Of a stretch of DNA of 64,000 nucleotides, positions 37,979 through 50,200 are shown in pieces; positions within the stretch are counted from its first letter, which is position 1; each line of letters opens with the position of its first letter. The translations under genes and the position numbers were made by a program. The stretch is from Macrocybe gigantea (lineage: Eukaryota > Basidiomycota > Agaricomycetes > Agaricales > Callistosporiaceae). The stretch spans positions 1 to 64,000 of the forward strand of contig SJRY01000260.1 in assembly GCA_011319805.1 (NCBI GenBank), given 5' to 3'. The notes under the pieces are model-generated. The model was not told the DNA's origin. It saw nothing but the letters and a program-made list of their open reading frames with translations, and did no database searches.

Positions 37979-39743
37979 ATGGCCGATTTGTTTCCAGTGC
38001 CGTCTTCCCCACCTTCTAGGCTTATCCCAGCAATATTTCCTGGTGTCACGCCTGAAACTACGAAAACGATGCGCCACGTTCTCAGTGACAACCACCAACG
38101 CTGGCATATATTCTTCAATGACAGGAATTTTCACAAGTGCGCTCGTTTCCACCCATATATGCGCTAGCAGAAGTCTGATATGCTGTTTTAAGCCACGCTT
38201 CTCACCGCACCCTCGCGATATGGGCTATCGGGGCCAGTAGCGAAGTTATGAAGTCAGCGTACAAGTTAGACTGCGAATACCAGATCCCCATGATGGAACC
38301 TCCGGAAGAAATTACGGATGCAAATTTTAAAGAGCATCTTGGAAAGAGCGTGTGAGAATGCTTCATTCTGCGGAGAGGTCGTTTATGTCCTGATACGAGG
38401 CTTAGATATTATCGTTCTTACCTCAATTTCTTTACCGACAAAATTCGTCAATATGGAGTCACCCCAGTGATGGAGAAGTATGTCTTCGACAAGGAATATA
38501 ACTATGACAAGACGCAGAAGGAACATCCAAAAATGTTTGATCGGTTTCTCGGTGGTGTCATCCACCCTATGATCCATATAGGATATGGCCTCGAATTCTG
38601 CCTCCCTGGCATGGTGGCCGAAGGTAAAGGAGGAGGTTGTTGCATAGCTTTTTACAAGCTGATGAGAATAAACTAGGCTTGGGAATGGCAGCGTGTCACC
38701 GCCGTACGGCTGAGGCTCTTATTCCGGAAGCATTCTTCGACTGCAGTCTTAATTATGAAGAACTGGACAGTGCCGCTACTCGCCTCAAAAGCCTCGTCTT
38801 TTCTGAGGACGGTACCACCAGCGCAATGCCCGCTGGCTCTAGCGGGACTCACGCCTTCACTATTTTGGCCCGTGCACTTCAGAATCCAAAGCTAGGACAC
38901 ATGGTCGACACTGAAGGCGCAGGATTGTATACAGCCACCATGGAGAAATGCGGCGAAGACTTGATCAACCTCCTCAAGGATTGGCATTTTGACCCGACGA
39001 ATGAGCAAGAAGTCGAGAAAAAGATCGAAGAACTCAATTGGATGAATGTCGTCATCTATGGGATTGCGGGATGGAAGAAGGGTCATCCCTTTCACGCCGA
39101 CTTTTTCCAGTAAATTTTTTCGCTTTTTGCCATTGATATACATTGACGACAATTTTCTAGCATGCACATGGTGACTTCGTCTCTGTTTCTGCCGTCCTAT
39201 GCTTCCTATCTCTCGCCGCCTTCAAAAGAGTTGCTTCTGCGGAGCTACCTTCTCGTTTCTTTGGTTTGGTGGGTGAGCCGTGGTCGTCCGAATATCGATA
39301 TCAAAGGCTTCTACGAGTTCACGACCCCCTGCCCGACTCCATCAGGGGCATTGCCCGCCCCGCACATTTCGGCACTGCCATCTCCAGCCACGCAGGACAC
39401 AACCACACCGAACCCGTGGTTCCCGATCCTTGAGTCCTGTATGGTGCATCCAGACGACCATTTGCCGAAGCTTCAACGCGCGCTTGCACATTATGGGAGT
39501 GTGTACAGTATGCGAGAGGCTGGAAAAGAAGATTTCAAAAATACGGAGTTACCTGGGGTCGAGAGACTGGACGGATCTCTGTTTATCCGAGTCGCGGGTC
39601 TGACCGCAGACAAAATGGGACGTGTTAGAGAGGGACAAGAGGCTGCAGCTTGGGATCGGTGTCTCTTCATCAGAACTGAGGTTCGTTGCAATCGATTTTT
39701 CCGTAGATGGTCAATGCCAAGGTTAACTATACGAGTTGTATAA
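37979..39743 (+). CDS. questin oxidase-like protein (AflY / DUF4243 family)
   Basis: The family includes Baeyer-Villiger-type questin oxidases and AflY of fungal polyketide pathways. The first exon has TPETTKTMRHVLSDNHQRWH and FFNDRNFHN. Exon 2 encodes ASSEVMKSAYKLDCEYQIPM and exon 3 YYRSYLNFFTDKIRQYGV...FDRFLGGVIHPMIHIGYG, with the His-rich block GGVIHPMIHIGYG typical of the family. Exon 4 has FTILARALQNP and exon 5 MHMVTSSLFLPSY. Introns end near 38194, 38400, 38670 and 39160. The last 15 residues are uncertain because an optional 48-bp intron keeps the frame. A second member starts at 63683. The substrate is unknown; no polyketide synthase is visible nearby. Confidence 0.85.
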
Positions 39744-40299
39744 TTAAGCGACCGTCATCGCACAAGATGTAGTGTCGGCTCAATCCAGTTGATTTCGATC
39801 GCGTTTCTGATCAGATAAGACATGACACTTTCAACCTCGTGATGGAGATCGGACACTAAGTGCGCAACGAAGATAGCTGTAGGCTATTTCACCGACGCAG
39901 CGACCCTCAGAAGCATTTGTGACACCCATCGCATTCACAAATTCTTCTTTACTGTACACCGCCGCTGATCTTCCAGAACGATCACACTCAAAGGTACACA
40001 GACAAGCAAAGCTTCCACGCTTCAACATTCAATGCTGGGCGGCTGCCATAACCAATTGTAATCACCGGGTTTTACGTGGGATTCTGCGATCCACATTTTG
40101 GCCTAGCCCCGGCGCCCTAGGTTTGATCGCGGTGTGAACTGGTGACCTGCTCATGAGAAAGGTTTTGAATCTTCTGCGGGATAAATTACCATGTTTATCA
40201 AGCACTGATTTGACTGATAGAGCCTGAGGCGCTATATAACCTCAACTGCATGGTAGCAGGTCGAATTCCCTTCTTCATTATACAACACCCACAACAACC
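39744..40299. promoter_or_regulatory. tandem intergenic region
   Basis: About 550 bp between two plus-strand genes. I see no gene in it; it should contain the hydrolase promoter (a TATATAA stretch at about 40232). Confidence 0.35.
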
Positions 40300-41331
40300 A
40301 TGGATAAAGTCGCTGAGATAAAGGACACCGAGATAGGTCTAATTGTGGATTCAAGTGAGTCCTTCGCCTTGCCGATTGAAATCTTTGCGACATGGAACGG
40401 ACTGACAGTTTCCAAGCTGTCGCCGCAATGCTGCCCTCATTGGAAGCTAAGCGGGCACACATAACTGAAGTCGCAAAGAAGACATTTCAATACGGCGATA
40501 CCGAGCGGCACAAAGTGAAGATTACTATGGCTATGATCATACCGCATTTAACGGCCGTTCTCCTAGCTTGACATTTATTATCCGCCAGAGAACGATGGAC
40601 ATGCGACCTCACGCGTCCTGGTATGGTGCTACGGCGGAGGCTTCACAACAGGCGAGCGTCAGCTGCCACCCCCAGCGGATCTCATCTATTGCTGTGTCGG
40701 TGCGTATTTTGCCCGACAAGGCTTCATCACCGTCATCCCGGACTACCGCCTCGTCCCTCATGTCCAAGCGCCGGCCCAGGCGGAGGATGTACGGGACGCC
40801 ATCATCTGGGTCACTAAGAACCCGCAGCACCTCGCGTCACCGACCAGTCCCAATCCTGACGTAAAGCGTCTGTTCGTGATGGGCCACTCGGCCGGCGCCC
40901 TGAATGCGTTCACGGCGGCGATGCTGCTTGCCCCCGCTGACAGAGCCAACGTTGCGGGCCTCGTTCTGTGCGCAGGGACGTACACGTTTGAGGCGCTTGA
41001 TCCGGACGACGGGATAGTGTCGGCACTGGAGCAGTACTGGGGCAGCAAGGAAGCGTGTTGGAAGAGCTGCCCGAAGAGTATGTTGCTTGATGCTGCGCCC
41101 GAGACGCTTGCTTCGTTGCCGAAGGTGCTGATGGTGGAAGGCGAGCGGGAGCCGCAGTGGCTGCACATCGCGGGCGACGAGTTCCAGATCACGCTGGAGG
41201 ACCGCACAGGCGTGAAGCCGCAGAGGATCTATGCCAGGGTGCACAATCACATCAGCCTCAATCTCGCGTTGAGCACTGGCGAGGGGGAGGAGTGGGCCAA
41301 GGAGGTCGCTCAGTGGATCAAAAGCGCTTAA
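40300..41331 (+). CDS. alpha/beta hydrolase (BD-FAE/hormone-sensitive-lipase-like)
   Basis: The oxyanion block VLVWCYGGGFTTGERQLP is the counterpart of HGGG, with Tyr instead of His. The nucleophile is in FVMGHSAGALNAFTAAM (GHSAG). A late acidic/His region (EGEREPQWLHIAGDEF...ARVHNHISLNL) supplies candidate Asp and His. The N-terminus MDKVAEIKDTEIGLIVDS is joined over two introns (from 40355, and the one ending CTCCTAG before 40570) to TFQYGDTERHK|LDIYYPPEND. The size of about 300 residues fits. There is no signal peptide, so it is probably intracellular. The substrate is unknown. Confidence 0.82.
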
Positions 41332-41406
41332 AAATAATTAATGCACACTATGTAGTCACGTGAGGCACGGTTTGTCAACGTTCCGAATGTGAGGAGGGGT
41401 TTCTCA

Positions 41407-44400
41407 ATGCCTCTTCCTCGCTACCACAGCTCTCGCTCAAAGTCTCGTTCTCCAAATCCCGCTTTTACAAGTACTTCATCTCCAGGTCGCTTTTTCCCTC
41501 CTTCACACTATGCTGCGGCCGCAGGCATCTCTTACCCAGGCTCGCCGAGGTATGCCGAGCCGTCCAAAGTGACTAGCACACCCGATACTGCTAGCGAGCG
41601 TTCAAAGCACACGCAAGGCTCTTCTTCGGTTTTCCCTGCATCCACCGAATCTGAGGACATGACCGACTCTTCTTTTGAGTACAAGAGCGTGCTGAATTCT
41701 CGAGTTAACGGCGACGCTGAGAGAGCGTCCAGCAAACGGGCGAGCTTGCGTGAAAAGCGCCAGAGTCACATCGCGGAGCTAGAGGCACAACTCTTGCCCT
41801 CTCTCCGTGACACTATTGATCGCATGACCAGGCCACCTTCTAGAGCAACGCCCAGTCCCTTCAGCGGTGTATCTCGTCAGCTGAGTAACAAATCCAGCTT
41901 TGCACCGACACAAACTCCAGAGCTACCTTCAACCTACAATGCTTCGCCTAGAAGCTGGGGATCCCATATTGTGCCGCCCGAGGCGACTTGTTCATTTTCT
42001 GGCAACAGCTTCTCTACCACCTCGGGCCATTCTGACTCGTCCTCGTCCTCACGGCCGTCCAGTCCCAATGCTAATGCTAACGCACCCACACCAAAAATTA
42101 GGCAACAATCCAATTTTGGACTTAAGACGTCGCTTCGTGTGCCGACATCGAAAGCATCTTCAGGCCCGCCGTCGAGTTCTGAACGCTCTGCTTCTCCTGG
42201 GATGTCGTTGAAATCTGTCCGAAATATTTTAACCAAGAAACAGTCCCAACCAACTACCTCCGCTTACAAGGAGCTCAGCCGGAAACCTATCCTCAAGGTA
42301 TGTTGTCATGAAATCAATACAGTTTTGGTCTCTGAATGAATGGAACGCGTCCACGCAGAAGAACCCAAACGTGAACCCACCTCAGGCCGTTCCCCCGGAA
42401 ACTCTCATGCTGCCTGGAAATCCATTGACCACGTAACTAAACCGTCCAGTATACCTCGCCCCGCCAACAAACCGCCGAGGAATCCATGGAGGGAGAATTT
42501 CCAGAATGACGACTCTGACTTCGAATTTCGATACGAACTGGATGGCAGGGACCGCCGAAAACTCATCGTTGCTAATGCGGAGGTGTTTGCTTCAAGCAGT
42601 TCCGAGAGCGAAGCGGAGACGCCCCAACAATTTCCAGAGCGCGGTTTTGCAGCGCGCGCTCCTCAGCAGACACTCAGTCACGGTGATGACTTCTCGACCC
42701 GAATCGGTCTTGGTGTGAGGCTAGACACAAAGTCTCCCCGAAAAGCAACAAATTCACGCTTGTGGGTTGCTGGCGAAGGCGACCGCTTTACTGGTGCACG
42801 ACTATCCCCTTTGACTGGTAAAACGTATCCAAACCAGTTCCAAGATATCGACTCAGAACACAGACGAAGGCGCGCGGCCTTGCTAGGAATCGTTTCTGAG
42901 CTACAATCTGAATTCTCAGCTCCACGACCAGGAGAGACTGATGAAAGCGAATATCACGGTGAACAAGGGGTGGCTTTCAGCGATTCTACTGACTTCACAC
43001 CTGAGATCCCATCTTCCAGAGCGAGTGACGATATGGCTGCAACTGAAGTTCGAAATGATTTGAGGTCGCTCGGGCACCCTAATCTCAAAATCGAGTCGCA
43101 TGCGAATAGGCCATTGTCCCGCTCCTCCCAGCATCTGCAAGTGGAACAGTCCTATTCTTCACTACGAGCTTCTCCGAACAGCGGTGGTCAATACCGGAAG
43201 ACACCCTCAAAGTCTCCTATCATGCCGGAGACGTCTGAGGTCGGCTTCCCGAAGTCGCTCAGACGTCATTCAGTCTATCCTCCGCAGAGCCCGAGCCCCA
43301 GTCCTGTGGAGAACGGAAGAATGATACAAATAATGCCCATCCGGCGCCAGGAAGCAAGACAGACGAATAATGGCGTCACGGATGCGCTGACCATTGCTCA
43401 GCGCTCGTATGCATCGGCTGCGCGTCAGAGGCGGGCATTCGGCATACCTCCCTCAGACTCAGATCAGATCTATGACAGGACGAATCAGCCTCGTGCTAGC
43501 CAGAACCTGACGCACTCTGAAAGCGGTATGTCTTCTATTGGGAGTGTCTCCTGGAAGAACGAGACACACGAATTGAGCGTCGGCGCGGAGAGTCTTTTCC
43601 GAAAGTTGAGTGGTTCGGCCATGCACAATGCTGATTCCAATGGTTATGAGGTGCGTAGGGATCGTTCTACCGCATTTGCTTGTTGACTGAGTTGATGCTT
43701 AGAATGGGAAATGCGTGAGGATGAGCGTCATATCCCAAAGTTCGAGTGCGCCTTCCGTTTATGACGATTTTGCGAACGACATCGGTGGGCCAGCACGGGA
43801 ACATTATTCCACCGAGCAGCTGCAGGCGAGCGAGAGCGCGATGACCCTTAGGGCAGAAGGTCACAAGAATGAACGACACGAGCTCGTAACCGAGCTTCTT
43901 GAGACAGAAGAGATCTTTGTGCATCGACTGCAGGCCTTTGTTGCAGTATTCGTCCTGCCGTTGCGCATCCAGAACGCCAAGACGTGGATTTCCGGCATTC
44001 CATCGGAGGTGGCACGGTTCTTTGATTGGCTCGAGGATATCCTGAACCTTCACACCGAGATGCTAGCGTCCCTCCAGGCCGATGCTATAGCGGATTGCTT
44101 CGCCGAAATACTGCGACCCTTCATTCCACGGCTTGAAATATATCAGCCATATTTAGTCAAGCTCGACGACGTCGCGAGCACGATAGACAACCTCATTTCT
44201 GACACAGAGAGCGACCTCGCAGCATTTATTTCGATGCAGGAACAAGTCCCCGAATGTGATAGTTGGAATCTAACACAATTCTTAGTTGAGCCTGCCCGTC
44301 GGCTTTCTTACTATCCTGTCGTTTTCCAGGTGAGTAATTACCCCTCGGCCTGAATGTTCACCGTAACAAAGTCTCCAAGAAACTGTTGTCCTGCACTCCG

Positions 44401-45618
44401 AAAGGTCGTTCTGACTATCTTGCGACGTTTGCCTTGCTGCATGCCACCAAACTGATGATACGAGTGATGACAGAGGTCAAAGCCCGTGAAGATGAATACG
44501 AGCTGATCAAAAGATTTCTATGCCGCATACATGGACTTCCTGCTTCGGTTCAGCTTTCCATGAGGGAGCGCCGGCTTCTGTACCAAGGATCTGTCAGACT
44601 AGATCGTATCGCGAGCGGGGGCCAAGAGCAAGATGAAGCCGAGGACGAGACGGAGGAAATACATCGTGACTGCCAACGTTCTTCTAGGCCCTTTTCTAAT
44701 CTATCCAAGCGACACAGCAGACTTGCAGAAGCGGTGCAGGACTGGGACGCACGCCGAGCAAGGATGGGTCTAGCATGTTCTTCGAGTACTGGAGAATCCC
44801 TACTCTCCCTTCGGACGTTGTCTAGCGGCAAGTCTAACTTTCTTTCTTCGGATGTACAGTCAATACGCAGATCGATGTTCCGGGACCGTTTACTAGCACA
44901 AGCTCCCAGTGGCGCCGCAGCAACAAACGGGCATATTCACAACGCGTCGCAAGCTATACAAGTCTTCATCTTCATGGATATCGTTCTCTTGGCGACTCCC
45001 ATCTCGGAAACGCATGTCCAAGAGTGGCACCTGCTAGATGACATTGGAATCCTGAGGATTTTGGGAGTAACCCAGCTCGATCAGGACTCTTGCGGTCTTT
45101 AGCTCCCTAACCTTGACCTCCGTAGAGCCGCTGACATCTAGCGTTTAGATCAGATTCATGTCGTAGTCGATGCTCTCCCTGTGGACACTGCCAATCTCGA
45201 GCTCGAAGTCGATTTCCAGTCTGGTGCCGTCACTGTCCTTCACCTGTCGATACCTAGTCAAGCAGTTCCGAAAGCAAACTCTCAAGATCAAGGAAAGGCT
45301 GATACCTGTCTTGCTGCTCTACGTCGCTGCTTCCGTTACACTATGGCATCCGTTTCTCTGTCATCGCATACCTGGGGTCATGGACCGAACTCGGATCTAG
45401 CACAGGACACTCGCCAGGCTGTCTTCTGTCAGCTCGCTTCTGGACTGCCCCTTCCGAAAAGTCCGTCTATGCAGGCCGTTGATCATCGTGAAGGCCAGAC
45501 TAAAGACGCGGCAACGGAAGAGCGAGAAGAGCGGGGATGGTGGTCGTTGCGATTCCAGCAAGTCTTCCGCGAACTCCAACGTCAAGACATGGTCTCGATT
45601 TCGCTTGGCTATTTGTAA
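41407..45618 (+). CDS. RhoGEF with DH and PH domains
   Basis: Dbl-type GEFs load Rho/Cdc42 GTPases with GTP to steer polarity. The first about 750 residues are Ser-rich and disordered. The DH domain starts near 43860 with RHELVTELLETEEIFVHRL and continues with ARFFDWLEDILNLHTEML and WNLTQFLVEPARRLSYYPVVFQ|KLL (the last is the DH helix that precedes the PH domain; the intron starts GTGAGT at about 44330). A PH-like region follows with AIQVFIFMDIVLLATPI and WHLLDDIGILRILGV. An intron (from about 45097, ending GCGTTTAG before 45151) bypasses an in-frame TAG and joins DQIHVVVDALPVDTANLELEV. The last block ends at 45618 with ISLGYL. The splice at 42.3-42.5 kb is not settled. Confidence 0.8.
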
Positions 45619-45868
45619 TAATTTCTCAATACTTAGAAAAGCTGTCTTGGATAAACACAAGTGGGAAGGCTTCATGACAGTACATGCTTTGCAAAGATTT
45701 AAAATGTTTCTCAACGGAAACAGATAACCAGGAAGTTTGTGAAATCGTAGCCGAAACAATCCACCTCTGGCGAACCAGGAAACTTTGTCAAGAATACATT
45801 CAGAGCAACAGCGTAACCGGTGAAAGGTCAAACCTACGGCGTCGGACCTCCCTAGCGCGACTTCAGAT

Positions 45869-46578
45869 CTACCTGTCCTTTGTGCACTTGCAGTCCAAAC
45901 AGGCAACCGGCGCGTTAGGTCCTGTCAATCTTCGACCCACACACCTGCCGCGAGGTCCCATTCTACAACTACCGCCACCCCGAATACAGGCATAAGCATC
46001 ACAATGTGTCCCTGGCCGTTTGTTCTTCAAAGAACATGTTGCGGCCCGACGTACTCCCGGTTGGTCCCCATCGGGGTCGCTGTCCGTGAATTCGACTTCT
46101 TCCTCGTCATTATCAGGATCGCCGCTAGCGCCGGTTGGTGCGCTGCTGCTGCTGCTGGAGGTCCCAGTGGGCGTCATGGTCTTGGAAGGTGACGATTTTT
46201 CAGAGTCTGAATACGATACGACGAAATCCTGCTTGACTGTCGAGCCGAATTGTCATTTATCTGAAAGCTTCATGTGGCGGCACACAGATCAGCGTACTGG
46301 CATATTTCATCGTATCGTTGATGCCACCCTTCACATCCCCCCAGTAGGGATCATCAAACTCAACGCCAGATGTGTGTTACGGTCACCTGTAACATAAGTC
46401 AACATACTAGTTGAGAACATAGTGTACCCTAGCACTCACCGACAACAAATTCCCTACAGACCTGAAGATCATACGAGCCTTGCAGTTCAAGGGGCACGCC
46501 GTTAGCCACGACAGTCATCATGAAAATGTTAGCACAGAGAAGCACAGAAACGAATACAAGGCAAGGATGGGCAGTCAT
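45869..46578 (-). CDS. Cys-rich small secreted protein
   Basis: The start MTAHPCLVFVSVLLCANIFM is a strong signal peptide with cleavage probably after VVANG. A conserved-looking middle reads FDDPYWGDVKGGINDTMKYAS. A Ser-rich linker (PTGTSSSSSSAPTGAS), an acidic stretch (DNDEEEVEFTDSDPDGD) and a Cys-rich end with eight cysteines (CSLKNKRPGTHCDAYACIRG... to LDCKC) follow. The layout (signal, linker, compact Cys module) resembles apoplastic effectors or wall-binding proteins. The introns near 46430 and 46255 are by eye; the first leaves a frame conflict before FDDPYWG. No known family is identified. Confidence 0.6.
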
Positions 46579-47252
46579 CGTAATGGCGTGGAGCAATCCC
46601 CAGCCAATCCTAGCTCTATATAATGTGACAAAATTTTCCTTTAAAAGTTCAAACCGGGCTAAGAACAGAAACCTGATCAGCTGAGAAAGAATCTGGTCAT
46701 CAGTTCAATATTAGCCCTTCCGTCAGCTATAGAGTTTCATCGACGACAGGTGGAATGAGGGTAGTTTGGACGACAGTGCTTCCATTAGATGGTATTCACC
46801 GAATTATATGCTGTCACCATGCTTCTAGACTTTCTCCGCAGAAAATAATTTCCGAACATGCGCAAGTGTTTATCATAGCGAATGGCAGGATAACGACCCA
46901 TTATACATTAATGGCAGAACGAGAGGGATGGGGTCGTCTGTCAACGAGCCGCGATTCCAACGGGTATACTGCAAGATCCAAATTGAGGACCTGGTGTCGA
47001 ATTCATCTGGTTACTTGTGAAAATAATGTAAATGTAAAGTTGTAGGGGTCTCTATAAGCCTATTTGTATTGCGCGTATCGTGAACGTATGATAGATGATT
47101 GAATCTGTGTCCGTCCGCAAATGCCTTGCACAGCCAAAATGTCCGTAGATAGAATAATAGATAGATAGATATGCATCCTCATTGCCAGGAAGCTAATGCT
47201 GCCAGAAGAATGTCGTGGTCGACTTTCGCAGCTACGAGATCTCATGATGAGA
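46579..47252. other. intergenic, 0.67 kb
   Basis: Upstream region of the secreted-protein gene and 3' flank of the transporter gene. It contains a short ATAG repeat near 47155-47170. No gene is seen. Confidence 0.4.
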
Positions 47253-50200
47253 TCATGACAGTGCAGAGTTCAGCTCAAATCTCGACTTACCTTTCAAAAT
47301 AAGATACAAAAAAGACCTTGCAAGCTGAGGTTTCTCGGTTTCTAGACGGATGAGATTCTCTCGACTCAGTCTCCAGACCGTCGCGTTGCGCTCCACGAAA
47401 ACCGTTGCGTTGCGAGGCATGCCAGAGAGACCGGAAAGTTCCCCGGCCACTGCTCCCGGGACCATTGACTCTTCAATACGTGGCATGTGATCAGCGAACT
47501 TGTACGATGCCCTGAGCACGCCGCTCTCCACGATGTAGAGGCCGTCTGGTGCATCACCGTCCTTCCATAAGACATGTCCCTCTGGGAATGACATGTGCTC
47601 CAAATATTCGGCTAATGGACCGTAGTGGTCTGTGTCGATATCCCCATACGAAGAGAAGGCTTTAATCAAAGTGTTGAGAGGTTCTGATGCAAATTCTGAA
47701 TTGGGGTGCCTGTGGATTTCTGTAATGCGTAATGCAGGATATTAGAATAGCGTGGTGATTGTATATGCGATTCGCAACAAACCGTCTGCGATGATACGGT
47801 TTCCAACTGTCTGCAGATAACTTCTTTGGGGCGAAGAAATGACAGAGCCCATCAGGTGGGCATCTGCATTGCTCTCAGGCCGACCTGGCAAAGCTAGCTT
47901 CCATGTTAGAACCGCTGGATGTGACTATAGAAACGTGCTTATATACCAAAGGCCGTTATAGCCGGCTCAGGCTTCTGAGACATGAACCATGCACTCAAAT
48001 AGACATTTTCTGTCCCTGTGCAGAAATGCTCATCAACGGTGCTAGTCAGCGAGAGCAGATCAAGCCTACATTCAATGGCATCGTTAAAGGTTAAGAAGAG
48101 TTCTACGCCTTCAGATCCTAGTACGTGGACGTTCTCCAGCGCTTTCCCTACGGACGACTCCGCAGAAAAGCCACAAAAAACGAGTGTCACACGTTTCGCA
48201 GATAGGAACCGATGTATGCGCACGAACGCCTCGGCGGCGGACATGTCAACTCCAAACACCAGTGTCAAATCGACGACAAGAAACTGAATGGGATTAGTCG
48301 ACCAAGACGGCCCCTCAATGATATTCCGAATCGTCTCTTCTACGTGGGTGATAGTGCCGAAGAACAAAAAACCTAGATGGATTCAATGAACGAAAAGTTA
48401 AGGTGTCAGCTTGCGTGTGATATGTTTTTTCTTACCCTGCAGTCTGACAATCATAGTGTGTCTCGTGACTTCGCGAAGATACGCTCTCTGGAGGCTTGGC
48501 CGACGAACTGCAGACAGCGCGGTTTCCCCCGTATGTAGACTTCGTATGCTTCGTCTGCGCGAGTTTTGGACCACGAAAAAGATACCTTTCGTTGTATCGG
48601 GATGCAATATGACACAGAAAAGCCGAAAAACACTTACAACTCGCGATAATTCCGAAGATGACGCCAATAACAAAGTCCCACAGAGTCATGCAAACCATGA
48701 TGCTGATTATAGTAATATATTCAGTCCTATAAGGCAAGCATGAATAGGTCCTTCCAATGGTCAATTGCATCGGCAGAATTCACCTGCTCGCCTTGTGTCT
48801 GGTGTCCCATAATGCCTCTTTGACGAGATCGAGGCCGAGCACGAATATCAGTGCGCCAACAACCATCACGGCTGTGTACGAGTGTCGCGATGAGAACTAC
48901 AAGATCAACGATCGTGAAAAGAGAAAACTCACGAATGTATGAGATAGGGCCAGTCCCTAGGAACAGCAGTACAAGGTTCATAACAGCAAGCATAAAGCCA
49001 GCAATACGTGTTGTTCCACCAACGCGATAAAATCTTTCAGCTCTCATCAGGCTTTCATCGGACTCGCCTTCCTAATGACCGCACTCACAGTAGTGTATTA
49101 ACGTACACCAGGTAGTTCGGTCTAACTTGAGCATCAGTAAAACAAGGCAACGTCCAAGTCGAAGAATAGGTACATACACCGTGCCAAGAAGGCCGGCCAA
49201 GAGGTTGGAGTACCCGTGCCCTACCAGCTCTCTATTGGTATCGATATCGATGTTTAACGATACGGCTGTAATAATGTGGACCTCAGTTTCTATCTCCCAA
49301 TGTGCCAGAGACGAATAATTTACAAAGTGCAGGTACGTTGAGAGGCGGGTGCAGAATGTTGAAGAAAAGCCTAATTCATTTATGTCAGTCACCAAATATG
49401 CAAGTCAGCGAGGGGCATACAGTGCAAACTGCGTGGGCATAGTAGACCACAACGGACCGAACTTGATTGATTTGGGATCTACAACGACAGAGACTTCATT
49501 CAAGGTGGAGAATGTCAGAGACCAAAGGATTCCTCACCAAAATAAGTATAGAATTGGTACCAGGCATGTCGTTCCCTTCCTACATCAAATATCCATCCTT
49601 GTTCCCTTAAATCTCGCAATCTCAAACCAGCAAATGCAATTACGAAGTAAAACGCAGCAAAAATGACCATGAAATCTGCGTCAGAAGAGCATTACTCAAA
49701 TGTGTCGAATCCGGGCGTGAAAAAGAGAATTTAACGCACAGAGAGGGAAAATCAATTGATGGTGATACTTGTGCGTGATGAGCCGCAATAAGATAGCCAG
49801 CGCCAGTGGAATGGTCCATAATGCGAGATAGTGCATATCGCCGAACATGAGCTTGAGGGTGCCCCAGCTTGCCGGCAGGTCGCCTTCGCCGAACCCCATG
49901 CTCACCGCGAACCTGATGTCGTATTTGAGTTCGCGCAACGGACTATCGCCAGTAATGAATGCACTTACCCTGTTTGAAGGAGGAATACACCCACGCCACC
50001 TATACATCTTCACATTTTTTCAGAAAATCGGTATTTAGAAACAATCCCGCATTCAGTGCTTACCCAACAAGGATATGCCTCGGGAAAAAACCGACAATGA
50101 CGCCCAGTTTCAGAGCCCCGATCAGAAAGAATGTCAGACCTGTCAAAATGCCGTCGCCATCAATCCTTGTCCTTTTCCTTCACTCGCAGCAAACAGGAAA

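Noticed and set aside
42340..43686. 448-residue frame as a separate gene
   Set aside because: It is in phase with, and splices to, the RhoGEF exons (SNGYE|NGKCVRMSV), so it is part of that gene's disordered region.
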